From Lachnospiraceae bacterium (GTDB lineage: Bacteria > Bacillota > Clostridia > Lachnospirales > Lachnospiraceae): DNA of 64,000 nucleotides. Location of the stretch: the NCBI GenBank assembly GCA_021201665.1, contig JAJQEO010000033.1, positions 1 through 64,000 on the forward strand, written 5' to 3'. The position numbers and the translations under genes are program-made. Within the stretch, counting starts at the first letter, position 1; each line of letters begins with the position of its first letter. Of this stretch, positions 56,004 through 64,000 are shown one piece after another. The notes beneath the pieces were generated by a model that had not been told where the DNA came from, ran no database searches, and saw only the letters and a list, made by a program, of their open reading frames with translations.

Positions 56004-56465
56004 ATGGAACTCTATATTGAAGGTGATCTGAATATCAACATTATTGTATCGGATGATGATGGAATACCGGTTGTTCAGGATATCAGCGCAGACGCCTGTA
56101 CAGACACGGAAGAAGAGAAGGACGAGGCGGAAATGATTGTTATGATGCTTTGTCCCGGAGGTGCGCCGAAGGTGTTGACCTATGGGGAAGCCTGTGAAAT
56201 GCTGCCGGGTTTTGCCGATTACTATGTGCCGGTTGATTTTAAAAACAGCAAAAGTGGGTTGACCCTTTATTTTCCGGAAGAAAAAACAATCAAGCTGGGC
56301 AAGGAAGTATATCTGTTTGGCAACGCCGTGATCTGTTCTGAAGACCCGGACGGGGATTTGTGGTCGCTGTCAGGCGGGGATATTTACGAAATCTTCCAGT
56401 ATGCAGAGGAGAATTCCATCACGCTCTGCGCGGATGGTCGTGATCTTCCGGCAATCCAGCTGTAA
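56004..56465 (+). CDS. ICE accessory protein of unknown function
   Basis: 153-residue acidic soluble protein; AAGGAGG precedes the ATG at good spacing. The second half has PVDFKNSKSGLTLYFPEEKT and a segment reading VYLFGNAVIC. No motif is recognised. It begins a run of accessory genes between the partition and coupling-protein genes. The 188-base gap upstream holds no feature beyond short hairpins. Confidence 0.6.
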   Translation: MELYIEGDLNINIIVSDDDGIPVVQDISADACTDTEEEKDEAEMIVMMLCPGGAPKVLTYGEACEMLPGFADYYVPVDFKNSKSGLTLYFPEEKTIKLGKEVYLFGNAVICSEDPDGDLWSLSGGDIYEIFQYAEENSITLCADGRDLPAIQL

Positions 56466-56482
56466 ACAGGAGGAACGTGCAA

Positions 56483-57535
56483 ATGATGGAATATAAAGAC
56501 TTTGTACAAAAGCTTCAGGACGATCTTTCCAGAAAAATGCCGAATATGGTATTTACGCTGAATAAACTGGAGAAGATTCAGAAGGGAACTTACGATGGAA
56601 TTTCAGCCACCCCAAAAGGAAGCAGGATCGGCGTTGTCCTCAGAACAGAAAATCTATATTCAGAAATGAAAAATGATGATGAATATGGACAGATTGTTTT
56701 GAAAGCGGAAGATTTTATAAGAGAAAAGACAGGGATTGTCAAAGAAAAGGATCTTGATGTTCTGTTCAACTATGAGACCTTCAGGGAAAATCTGACTGTA
56801 GAGCTGGTAGGACGTGAACAGAACCGGGAGATTCTGGCAGGAATCCCGCATCGTGACATGGAAGATATGGCATTAATATATCGGGTCACGACAAGCAGCC
56901 ATGAAGCAGGTGACGCTTCGGTTGTGGTTACGAATGAGTTGTTGGAGGCATATGGAATCACACCGGAACAGCTGCATCAGTATGCTTTGGAAAATGCAGC
57001 CGAGAAGCAGCCGTTTATGATTGTTACGATGGAATCGATGATGAACAGACTCATGGGACTGTCGGAACAGGATTCTGGTTTACCAGCAGAACAGGAAGCA
57101 GGTGCCCCTCCCGGGTTTTATATTGCCACCACCTTATCCGGGGTGAATGGTGCGGCAGTGATTGCTTATCCTGATTTCATGGACGAGGCGACGAAAAAGC
57201 TGCAAGGGGATTTTTTTATCCTGCCATCTTCGATTCACGAGGTTTTGCTGCTGAAAGATGACGGAGCTTTCGGATACAGGGAACTGGAGGATATCGTGGC
57301 CGATGTGAATGCGCAAGTAGTTTCTCCGGAGGAAAAGCTTACCGATAAAGTTTACCATTATGACTGCGTAGATAGGGTGTTTGAACTCGCAGATAAGTTT
57401 GAACAGCGAAAGCAGGCACGTGAGGAACAGCCGCGATCCGTACTGGAAGAACTGAAAAACCTCAAGGAAAAGGCAGAGCAGCACAAACCAAAGCCGCAGT
57501 CCAGACCGGCACCAGCCTATGGTGCATCGCTGTAA
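56483..57535 (+). CDS. DUF5688 family protein
   Basis: 350 residues; the ATG at 56483 has AGGAGG nine bases upstream. The pattern YKDFVQKLQDDLSRKMP, then KNDDEYGQIVLKAEDFI and later EAGDASVVVTNELLEAYGI fits DUF5688, a family common in Firmicute ICEs and of unknown function. Soluble, no signal. Confidence 0.75.
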   Translation: MMEYKDFVQKLQDDLSRKMPNMVFTLNKLEKIQKGTYDGISATPKGSRIGVVLRTENLYSEMKNDDEYGQIVLKAEDFIREKTGIVKEKDLDVLFNYETFRENLTVELVGREQNREILAGIPHRDMEDMALIYRVTTSSHEAGDASVVVTNELLEAYGITPEQLHQYALENAAEKQPFMIVTMESMMNRLMGLSEQDSGLPAEQEAGAPPGFYIATTLSGVNGAAVIAYPDFMDEATKKLQGDFFILPSSIHEVLLLKDDGAFGYRELEDIVADVNAQVVSPEEKLTDKVYHYDCVDRVFELADKFEQRKQAREEQPRSVLEELKNLKEKAEQHKPKPQSRPAPAYGASL

Positions 57536-57576
57536 ATCATGAATGGGAAACCCAGGGATGGGGGAAAGGAGAAACA

Positions 57577-57987
57577 ATGAACGCTGGAAATCAAGCCAAA
57601 GCTGGAGTCGCCAGAACGGCTGCTATGGGTGCTACGAAACAGGCCGCTAAAGGAGCTAAAAAGACGGCAGCAATGGGTGCCGCGAAGCAGACTATTATGG
57701 GAGCCGGAAAACCAGTCACAATGGGTGCTGCGAAACAGGCCGCTATGGGAGCCGAAAAACCGGCTGCAGTGAATGTTACGAAACAGGCCGCTATGGAGGT
57801 TGAAAAACCGGTTACTCTGAGTGTTCTCAGAAAAAACGCCGCAGACGCTGGAAACCAGGATACTTTTTTCGGGGCAGAGTTTGGAGGAGAATCGGATCAG
57901 GAGAAGAGTCTCGCCAGAATGAAAGCCTATTATAACGCTTTGTATGAAGGCGGAAGGAAAGGCGGGAAAGCTCATGAAAGAGTATGA
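57577..57987 (+). CDS. Octapeptide-repeat protein of the element
   Basis: 136 residues. Residues 15-78 are eight consecutive 8-residue units of the form AAMGATKQ / AAMGAEKP, ending alternately in Gln and Pro, Lys/Ala-rich and basic. The C-terminal 45 residues are different, acidic then helical (DQEKSLARMKAYYNALYEGG). AAAGGAG precedes the ATG. The basic repeat half resembles linker-histone-like tails and could bind DNA (speculative). It overlaps the next gene by 14 bases. Confidence 0.65.
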   Translation: MNAGNQAKAGVARTAAMGATKQAAKGAKKTAAMGAAKQTIMGAGKPVTMGAAKQAAMGAEKPAAVNVTKQAAMEVEKPVTLSVLRKNAADAGNQDTFFGAEFGGESDQEKSLARMKAYYNALYEGGRKGGKAHERV

Positions 57988-58606
57988 CGTCACGATCACG
58001 GAGACGCTGGAGAAAACAGTCTCCATGAAAGCTGATTCAAAAGAAGAAGCGGAGGAAAAGGTCCGGCAGGGATATTACAACTCGGAATATGTGCTTGACG
58101 CAGACAATTTTACCGAGGTCGATTTTAAGACCGACGATGGCCAGGAGATCTCGCAGGAGGAAAGCAGACTCGATGTATTGCTGGTAAAACCGGGAAAATT
58201 CCCAATACCCTATCAGGTCGGCTCGGAGCTGGAGGACCTGCAGGCGGCTGTGGGAGGTGATATCGAGGAAGTGTATCTGGACGATGAGGATGCCGGAATC
58301 ATCTGTAATGGACAGGGCAAGAACATCGGACTGCCGCTAAACCGCGCACTCAGGGATGCAAACGGACAGATCTATGATATTCTTTCCGGGGATTTCCTGG
58401 TGGTCGGCCTGGGAGAGGAGAATTATTGCTCCCTCACGCCGGATCAGATGGAGAAATATGAAAAGCACTTTCACTTTCCGGAGACCTTCGTGAAGATGGG
58501 GCGGAGCATCTTGGCATTGCAGGTAAGGGAAGAAATGCCGGAGAACTCTGCAAAAGAAAAATTAACCGATGTGAAACGGGCACAGCAGTCGCCAGTATCC
58601 CTGTGA
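57974..58606 (+). CDS. DpnD/PcfM-like and DUF3846 domain protein
   Basis: 210 residues from the ATG at 57974. The first 55 residues (YDVTITETLEKTVSMKADSK...EEAEEKV) match the DpnD/PcfM type. Residues 60-170 (VKPGKFPIPYQVGSELEDLQ, then NRALRDANGQIYDILSGDF) match DUF3846. Both are typical of Gram-positive conjugative elements, and their role is unknown. Confidence 0.75.
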   Translation: MKEYDVTITETLEKTVSMKADSKEEAEEKVRQGYYNSEYVLDADNFTEVDFKTDDGQEISQEESRLDVLLVKPGKFPIPYQVGSELEDLQAAVGGDIEEVYLDDEDAGIICNGQGKNIGLPLNRALRDANGQIYDILSGDFLVVGLGEENYCSLTPDQMEKYEKHFHFPETFVKMGRSILALQVREEMPENSAKEKLTDVKRAQQSPVSL

Positions 58607-58755
58607 CATTGCTGTGCTTCATTTATCTGATCGGAAAGCTCTGAGAAGCTCCCTGTCGGATAAAAAATTTATGTACGCGTCCCTTATTTCGGATAGAATT
58701 TCCAGCAATAGGGGAGCGCATATTTTCTACCAACTTGGAAAGGAGATGATGAAGG

Positions 58756-59244
58756 ATGCAGGAGGAAGTAGAAAACAGGGCGGTCAATCTGGCAATCAGC
58801 ACGACAAAGCTGACGGCACGGACGGTGATGAACGGTGTCAGATTATTTCTGAATCACCGTTCCAAGGTAAAGGTGCAAAAGACCCAGAAAGCTGCCGAAG
58901 GTCCGCACGGGAAACAGACAGTGCAGCAGTTGATCGGGCAGAATCAGGGAGTTTCCACGATTCCGATTGCCGAAACGGATCTGAAAGGATTTGAGAAGGT
59001 GGCCAAAAAGTACGGCGTGGATTTTGCCGTCCGGAAAGATTCGTCGGTCAGTCCGCCGCGGTATACCGTCTTTTTCAAAGCCCGTGATACGGATGCATTG
59101 GCATCCGCTTATAAGGAGTATTCCGCGCAGGCCATGCAGAGGGCAAAGCGTCCGAGCGTGAGGAAGCAGCTGGCGAAGCTGATTGCGTTTACCGCTTCCA
59201 TTCCGAGCAAAGTGCGTCAGAAAAGTCAGGAGCATAGTTTATGA
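58756..59244 (+). CDS. PcfB family conjugation protein (DUF3801)
   Basis: 162 residues. It begins VENRAVNLAISTTKLTARTVM and has TVQQLIGQNQGVSTIPI and FEKVAKKYGVDFAV, all typical of PcfB, which precedes the coupling protein in Tn1549-like elements and pCF10-like plasmids. Overlaps virD4 by four bases (ATGA). Confidence 0.85.
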   Translation: MQEEVENRAVNLAISTTKLTARTVMNGVRLFLNHRSKVKVQKTQKAAEGPHGKQTVQQLIGQNQGVSTIPIAETDLKGFEKVAKKYGVDFAVRKDSSVSPPRYTVFFKARDTDALASAYKEYSAQAMQRAKRPSVRKQLAKLIAFTASIPSKVRQKSQEHSL

Positions 59245-61115
59245 GTAAGAAAACTACAAAGCTCCTGGCTGTTTTTTTGCCCTATTTTCTGATAGCCCTT
59301 GTTGCAACCAATCTGGGTGAAGCCTGGCGGCTTGCCGCTGGCGAGACGACCAGGGAAAAAATCCTCGGTCTTTTGATTTCGGTTCCCACCGCCTTTGGAA
59401 ATCCGCTGCCAAGCTTTCATCCATTTGATTTGCTGGTCGGCCTGCTGTGCGGTACGGGTATGTGGCTTGCGGTTTATCTGAAAGGGAAAAATGCAAAGAA
59501 ATTCCGCACCAACATGGAATACGGTTCCGCTAGGTGGGGGACGGCAAAGGATATCGAGCCGTTCATGGCTCCGAAATTCGAGGATAACATCATCCTCACA
59601 AAGACCGAGTGGCTGATGATGTCAAACCGCCCTAAAAATCCGGCGAACGCCCGGAACAAGAACGTGCTGATCGTCGGCGGCTCCGGCAGCGGCAAGACAA
59701 GGTTCTGGTTGAAGCCCAACCTATTGCAGTTTCACAGCTCATACGTGGTGACGGATCCGAAGGGCAGCATAGTCATCGAGTGCGGCACGGCCCTTCTGAA
59801 GCATGGCTACTGCTTACGGATTTTTAATACGATCAATTTCAAAAAGAGCCAGCATTACAATCCGTTCGCCTATATCCATTCGGAAAAGGATATTTTGAAG
59901 CTTGTTACCACGCTCATCACCAACACGAAGGGCGATGGAAAAGCCGGAGACGAGTTCTGGACGAAAGCGGAGACGCTGCTTTACTGTGCGCTGATCGGTT
60001 ATATCCATTACGAAGCACCAGTCGAGGAACAGAATTTTGCTACTCTGATCGAATTTCTGAATGCGATGGAAGTGAGGGAGGATGATGAGGATTTTGAGAA
60101 CCCGGTGGATCTGATGTTCAAGGAGCTGAAACGGAAAAAGCCAAACCATTTCGCGGTGCGGCAGTACGCCAAATTTAAGCTAGCTGCCGGCAAGACCTTA
60201 AAGTCTATCCTTGTCAGCTGCGGCGCGCGCCTGGCTCCGTTTGATATCGACGAGCTGCGTGAGATTACGTCTTATGACGAGCTGGCACTGGATACGGTCG
60301 GTGACAGGAAAACGGCTCTGTTTCTGATCATGTCGGATACGGATGCCACGTTTAACTTCCTGATTTCCATGATCTATACGCAGCTTTTTAACCTGCTGTG
60401 TGAAAAAGCGGACGACGTATACGGCGGCAGGCTTCCGGTTCATGTGCGCTGCCTGATCGATGAAGCGGCGAACATCGGACAGATCCCGAATCTGGAAAAG
60501 CTGGTGGCGACTATCCGAAGCCGTGAGATTTCCGCATGTCTGGTACTTCAGGCGAAAAGCCAGCTGAAGGCAATCTACAAGGACAACGCCGATACGATCA
60601 TCGGAAACATGGACAGCCAGATTTTCCTGGGAGGTTCCGAGCCGACCACGCTGAAGGAACTGAACACGGCTCTCGGCAAGGAAACGATTGATATGTTCAA
60701 TACCTCGAATACAAGAGGGAACAGCCCATCGTATGGGCAGAACTATCAAAAACTCGGTCATGACCTTGCTTCGATAGATGAGCTTGCGGTGCTGGATGGC
60801 GGGAAATGCATCCTGCAGCTGCGTGGTGTCCGTCCGTTTTTGTCGGATAAGTATGACCTGACGCAGCATCCGAATTATAAGTATACGTCTGACGCTGACC
60901 CGAAGAATGCTTTTGACATCGAAGCATTCCTGCACAGGAAAATGGAGCTGCAGCCAGACGAGATGTTTGATTCGGTCGATATGGATGCCGAAGAGGAGAA
61001 GGATGCCAGACGGAGAGGCGACGCGAAAAACGGTAATGTCAGTAATGCTGAAAAAGCCAGTAAAGTCGGAAAAGCTGAAAAAGCTGAAAAAGCTGGAAAA
61101 AGAAAGGGGAGTTAA
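59241..61115 (+). CDS. VirD4-like coupling protein, CD1115 family
   Basis: 624-residue membrane ATPase that links the DNA-relaxase complex to the mating channel. Two N-terminal helices (about 5-25 and 55-75), Walker A VGGSGSGKTRFW near 152, Walker B RCLIDEAANIGQIPNL near 410, and the VLQAKSQLKAIY motif. The last 30 residues are a Lys/Ala/Glu repeat tail. Coupled to PcfB by overlap. Confidence 0.93.
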   Translation: MSKKTTKLLAVFLPYFLIALVATNLGEAWRLAAGETTREKILGLLISVPTAFGNPLPSFHPFDLLVGLLCGTGMWLAVYLKGKNAKKFRTNMEYGSARWGTAKDIEPFMAPKFEDNIILTKTEWLMMSNRPKNPANARNKNVLIVGGSGSGKTRFWLKPNLLQFHSSYVVTDPKGSIVIECGTALLKHGYCLRIFNTINFKKSQHYNPFAYIHSEKDILKLVTTLITNTKGDGKAGDEFWTKAETLLYCALIGYIHYEAPVEEQNFATLIEFLNAMEVREDDEDFENPVDLMFKELKRKKPNHFAVRQYAKFKLAAGKTLKSILVSCGARLAPFDIDELREITSYDELALDTVGDRKTALFLIMSDTDATFNFLISMIYTQLFNLLCEKADDVYGGRLPVHVRCLIDEAANIGQIPNLEKLVATIRSREISACLVLQAKSQLKAIYKDNADTIIGNMDSQIFLGGSEPTTLKELNTALGKETIDMFNTSNTRGNSPSYGQNYQKLGHDLASIDELAVLDGGKCILQLRGVRPFLSDKYDLTQHPNYKYTSDADPKNAFDIEAFLHRKMELQPDEMFDSVDMDAEEEKDARRRGDAKNGNVSNAEKASKVGKAEKAEKAGKRKGS

Positions 61116-61249
61116 AGCCATACAGCCGGCAAAGTACAGGCTATAACAGGCAACCTTAGATCTGCAAAATGCAGGTCACGACGGATGGTCATTCTGCTGA
61201 ACTGACAGACTGCAGGCAATAACAAATAACCCTACAGGGCGGCAGACAG

Positions 61250-61271
61250 CAGACGGTTTCGTCTGTTTTTT
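61250..61271 (+). terminator. Intrinsic terminator after virD4
   Basis: CAGACG-GTTT-CGTCTG, perfect 6-bp stem with tetraloop, followed by six T. It lies between virD4 and the next gene, so the surface-protein part may be transcribed separately. Confidence 0.75.
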
Positions 61272-61324
61272 CTGCCGCTTTGGAATGATAAAAAACACGC
61301 TGAAAGCGGGAAAGGAGGTGCTTT

Positions 61325-61867
61325 ATGGCTGACTGGAATGAAAGAACGGCTCCGGCAGGACAAACAGCACCGGCATGGCAGGAGGCCGGAAGTGGAAGTG
61401 CAGGTGCTCCGCAGGGACGCACGGATGCAGATGAAGTCACAATCAAATTCGGCAAGGGGCTTGTGGGGGAACCCTTTACTTCCAGAAAAACAGGCAAGCA
61501 GCTGGTGGAAGTATCAATTCCGAACGCGGACCCATCAGATAAGAGACCATGGGCAAGGTTTGTTGTTCCTCCCGGCATGATCCATGACAACAAGTTTGGA
61601 AAGGGTGTCTGGATGAAACTGCCGAGAAACGGAACGACAAGGGTTTCCAGGCCGGTCCTGCAGGGGCAGGATGAGAACGGCAGGAACATCTGGAAAAGGG
61701 AGATCCGCGATGTTCCCAATACGGACCTGAAAGAAATGGTGGAGTTCTACCGCGACAAATCGCGAGGCTCCGTGCTTTCTGATCTTGAAGGAAAACGGGC
61801 GGCTGCGGCGGAGGCTCCGAGGAAAGCTCCCAGGCAGGCAACACGACCAAAAGATCCTGCCAGGTGA
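61325..61867 (+). CDS. ICE protein of unknown function
   Basis: 180 residues, AAAGGAGG before the ATG. The Ala/Gly/Pro-rich N-terminus is followed by a beta-rich core (TSRKTGKQLVEVSIPN, ARFVVPPGMIHD, GVWMKLPRNGTTRVSRP) and a basic tail (APRKAPRQATRPKDPAR). The core could be an OB-like DNA-binding fold, which I cannot verify. No signal peptide. It follows the virD4 terminator. Confidence 0.6.
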   Translation: MADWNERTAPAGQTAPAWQEAGSGSAGAPQGRTDADEVTIKFGKGLVGEPFTSRKTGKQLVEVSIPNADPSDKRPWARFVVPPGMIHDNKFGKGVWMKLPRNGTTRVSRPVLQGQDENGRNIWKREIRDVPNTDLKEMVEFYRDKSRGSVLSDLEGKRAAAAEAPRKAPRQATRPKDPAR

Positions 61868-62007
61868 AGCGGCAGGAGAAAGATGCTTTTGGCAAAGACA
61901 GAGAATATTCATTTCGAAGAAAATGACATGAATGGGCGGCTGTGGTAAAAGGCCGCCTGTTCTTTCTCTGCCGCACAATTACGAATGAGATGAAAGAGAG
62001 GACTTTT

Positions 62008-63888
62008 ATGTTTAAGAAAAAAGCATGGAAACGTGTACTTGCCAGTGTGCTGACACTGGTGACAGTTTTTTCTACCGCATTTTCTCCGCTGATGTCATAT
62101 GCGTCAACGGACACGGCCTTTGAGTCGGAATACCCGGAGCTGGATGAGGTTAAGGATCAGCTTGAGTCAGATGAGATCGTGACGGTCACTGACATTGAAG
62201 TGGAAAATGGAAGCAGCTTTGACGCTTCGACTGATTTTACAGGTATCACCTATGATTCCGGTAAGGTAAAGATTACGCTTCATGAAGCGAAGGACAGCAG
62301 TGGGAATTCTTATTCCTCTGCAACGGCTGGATCGTATAAAGCTGTTTATGCGGTAGTACCTGCGAGCGGCAATCCGTCCTATCGGGTTTCGAGAACCATC
62401 ACGGTTAAGGAGGCACAGACGGAAGCCCAGACACAGACAGATTCTACTTCTGTAGAGGATACAGACAGCGGGGATGATGATTCCGGCGATGGGGAATCTG
62501 CGGATGATGGGGAGGCAGACCTACAGTCGGCTGCGGATTCATCGAGTGAAGCCGTAAGCTATGCAGCGGATGGAACTGACGCAGAGTCTGAAACGGAAGA
62601 AGCAGCAGAAAGCACTTCAGAATCTACAGAAGGAGTCACAGAGGAAGACGCATCGGAAACAGAAACTGATACTGCTGCCGATAGTGACGAGGACTCTGGC
62701 AGCGATTCTGATTCTGACGCAGAAGCATCTGATTCAGCCGAAGACTCTGACTCAGATGCAGACACGGAATCTGAAACCGGAACAGCAGTTTTCTCCCTTG
62801 AAGAGACGGACATGGAGGCTTCCAGTGAAATCTCCACCGAAGGCGCGACGGAAATGACTACGGAGGAGTTTGAGTCCGAGCTGGAAGCGAGCGAGGATCA
62901 GGAGACGGTGGATGAGGAGACCGGTCTGACGCTTTCTGAGGTGCTGGCGGAGGCATCGGAGCAGGGGATTGCCCTGACAGATCTGGATGCTGGCGAGACG
63001 GTGGAATATTCCGTGAGTGTCAGCAGCGTATCAGCAACGGCATTGACTGCCTCATCTTCCACGGAATCGGTTACGATTACAAAGGGGGAAAGGTATTATT
63101 ACGCTGACTACGGCCTGGGTTCGTATTATACTTCCCCATATTATGTTTCCTACGGAAGCATTACAGCAACAGCTTACTGTGTGCAGCCCTCAAAGACGGG
63201 ACCGGACGATGGCACTTATACCATCACAAAGCTGAGCGACAGTAAGACACTGGCAAAGGTCTGCTATTACGGAACAAAGGCCTCCGATGATGATGGTTTC
63301 TTTGCCACCTATTATCCGGATTTTTCAACCGGAAAACGTTTTATTATTACGCACCTTGCGGCAGCTTATGCGAACGGCAGCAGCGACGCTTTTTCCGGGG
63401 CAAACTCTACCGGTCAGGCTCTGGCATTGGAACTGTACAACTATTGCGTATCACAGCCGGAGATCCCTGATGTGGCCATGGAGTTTTCCAACGACGATGT
63501 AACTGCTTATATCGACGGTGACGGACAGCGTACAGAGGAAATCACGTTCAGCGCAGATGAGCTGCAGACGATTACGCTGAATCTTCCAGACGGCGTAAAG
63601 CTGCACAACACAACGATGGGTGAAACAAGTAAGGCAGGCGCGAGTGTTACCATCAGCGGCGGCACGACATTTTATCTGTCCGCGCCGCTCACGCAGGCTT
63701 CGGACGTGTCTGGAAGCTGGTCGTCGAAGATGAAAGGCAGCATTACAAAGGAATATTCCGCCTATAAGATTACGACCGGAAAGACGATTATAAAGACGAG
63801 GATTATGAGATGGACGAGGATGATGAAGATGGTGAAGACAGCGATGATGATGAGCCGGTCTGATGTGATTCCTCGCGTACAGGCATAG
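62008..63888 (+). CDS. Truncated secreted surface protein with SD-rich linker
   Basis: 626-codon frame. Signal peptide at residues 1-36 (KKAWKRVLASVLTLVTVFST...SYAS), an Ig-like domain to about 130, a Ser/Asp/Glu-rich linker (about 145-330, many Ser-Asp pairs) and a domain (370-580) resembling Gram-positive thioester adhesins with Cys391 in TAYCVQPSK. The matching Gln is not obvious. From about 63770 the frame turns into unrelated Lys/Met/Arg-rich residues, while another frame encodes a clean acidic tail. No Cna-B repeats, LPXTG or membrane anchor remain, so the protein is cut short and probably not wall-attached. Confidence 0.75.
   Translation: MFKKKAWKRVLASVLTLVTVFSTAFSPLMSYASTDTAFESEYPELDEVKDQLESDEIVTVTDIEVENGSSFDASTDFTGITYDSGKVKITLHEAKDSSGNSYSSATAGSYKAVYAVVPASGNPSYRVSRTITVKEAQTEAQTQTDSTSVEDTDSGDDDSGDGESADDGEADLQSAADSSSEAVSYAADGTDAESETEEAAESTSESTEGVTEEDASETETDTAADSDEDSGSDSDSDAEASDSAEDSDSDADTESETGTAVFSLEETDMEASSEISTEGATEMTTEEFESELEASEDQETVDEETGLTLSEVLAEASEQGIALTDLDAGETVEYSVSVSSVSATALTASSSTESVTITKGERYYYADYGLGSYYTSPYYVSYGSITATAYCVQPSKTGPDDGTYTITKLSDSKTLAKVCYYGTKASDDDGFFATYYPDFSTGKRFIITHLAAAYANGSSDAFSGANSTGQALALELYNYCVSQPEIPDVAMEFSNDDVTAYIDGDGQRTEEITFSADELQTITLNLPDGVKLHNTTMGETSKAGASVTISGGTTFYLSAPLTQASDVSGSWSSKMKGSITKEYSAYKITTGKTIIKTRIMRWTRMMKMVKTAMMMSRSDVIPRVQA
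63768..63863 (+). pseudogene. Acidic C-terminal fragment of another ICE gene
   Basis: In the frame starting at 63768 the bases encode DYDRKDDYKDEDYEMDED and further Asp/Glu residues, ending PV and TGA at 63863. A stop (TAA, 63765) closes this frame directly upstream. Low-complexity acidic C-termini occur in several ICE proteins. DUF4366 is one possibility, not established. The fragment marks the far side of a deletion junction. Confidence 0.6.
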
Positions 63889-63963
63889 AGCCTGGGCAGC
63901 CTGCGGGCTGCTTAATAGCGAAAAATTTATCAGTTCTTTTTATGATTTTAGATCAAAATCACC

Positions 63964-63991
63964 TTGAATAATCTATAAAAAATGGTATATT
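63964..63991 (+). promoter_or_regulatory. Possible promoter at the right edge
   Basis: TTGAAT (63964-63969), 16-base spacer, TATATT (63986-63991), pointing out of the window. The preceding 63889..63963 stretch is AT-rich with a short GCAGCC/GGCTGC hairpin. Confidence 0.35.
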
Positions 63992-64000
63992 CATGCTTAT

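Larger units (their letters stand above)
51348..64000 (+). mobile_element. Integrative conjugative element, left part (Tn1549/CTn-like)
   Basis: From the tRNA-Arg 3' end to the window edge all genes are plus-strand and fit an ICE backbone: Cys-rich protein, replication initiator, DnaC-like protein, ParA, ParB, DUF5688, DpnD/PcfM-DUF3846, PcfB, CD1115-family VirD4 and a surface protein. Relaxase, VirB4, VirB6, peptidase and integrase genes are not in the window. The surface-protein gene is fused at 63.77 kb to the end of another gene, so an internal deletion is likely. The left boundary is inferred from the tRNA. The right boundary is outside or destroyed. Confidence 0.75.

Overview
The window is the replication-origin region of a Gram-positive, low-to-middle GC anaerobe, most likely a member of the Lachnospiraceae (Clostridia). 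The evidence is the gene order dnaA-dnaN-rlbA-recF-gyrB-gyrA on one side and rpmH-rnpA-yidD-yidC-jag-mnmE-mnmG-rsmG ... soj-parB-DUF4446-serS-DUF3881 on the other, together with luxS, a separate MurT/GatD pair and the style of the integrative element at the right. Species cannot be fixed from sequence reading alone.

Layout. oriC lies around dnaA (about 29.1-31.3 kb), with DnaA boxes both downstream (dnaA-dnaN gap) and upstream (dnaA-rpmH gap). Genes left of oriC run mainly on the minus strand and genes right of it mainly on the plus strand, so transcription follows replication on both arms. From the left edge: a strong minus-strand promoter that probably drives an rRNA operon just outside the window, tRNA-Ser(GCT), an msmX/ugpC-type sugar-importer ATPase, a 3'-5' exonuclease, luxS, a lone degenerate tyrosine recombinase, a D,D-carboxypeptidase, a UPF0597-type gene remnant, two unknown small genes behind a structured leader, a GNAT acetyltransferase, and a maltodextrin locus (LacI regulator, malQ, two permeases, binding protein). 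That locus has no ATPase of its own, so the msmX-like protein 11 kb away is the obvious partner. Then come gatD and murT, which together amidate lipid II, unusually split by a TetR gene and a Crp/Fnr gene.

The right arm carries the ribosome/RNase P/insertase cluster, the two tRNA-U34 modification genes, the RsmG methyltransferase, a membrane-anchored alpha/beta hydrolase, and the chromosome segregation locus. In that locus two perfect parS palindromes bracket an uncharacterised coiled-coil gene upstream of soj-parB. A large UvrD/helicase-IV-like protein with zinc fingers and an RQC-like tail precedes tRNA-Arg(CCT).

From tRNA-Arg to the right edge lies the left part of an integrative conjugative element of the Tn1549/CTn (CD1115-family VirD4) type: cysteine-rich protein, replication initiator, DnaC-like loader, its own ParA/ParB, several small accessory proteins, PcfB, the coupling protein and a secreted surface protein. 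The surface protein breaks off at about 63.77 kb and is joined to the acidic tail of a different gene, so the element appears to have lost its mating-channel genes, at least within this window.

The intergenic DNA is rich in structure: at least four dispersed repeat families, a 245-bp element with 28-bp terminal inverted repeats between rlbA and dnaN, several short tandem repeats, and a terminator whose arms are perfect DnaA boxes. Many housekeeping proteins carry low-complexity insertions (MurT, MalQ, GyrB, GyrA, Jag, RsmG), which looks like a trait of this lineage.
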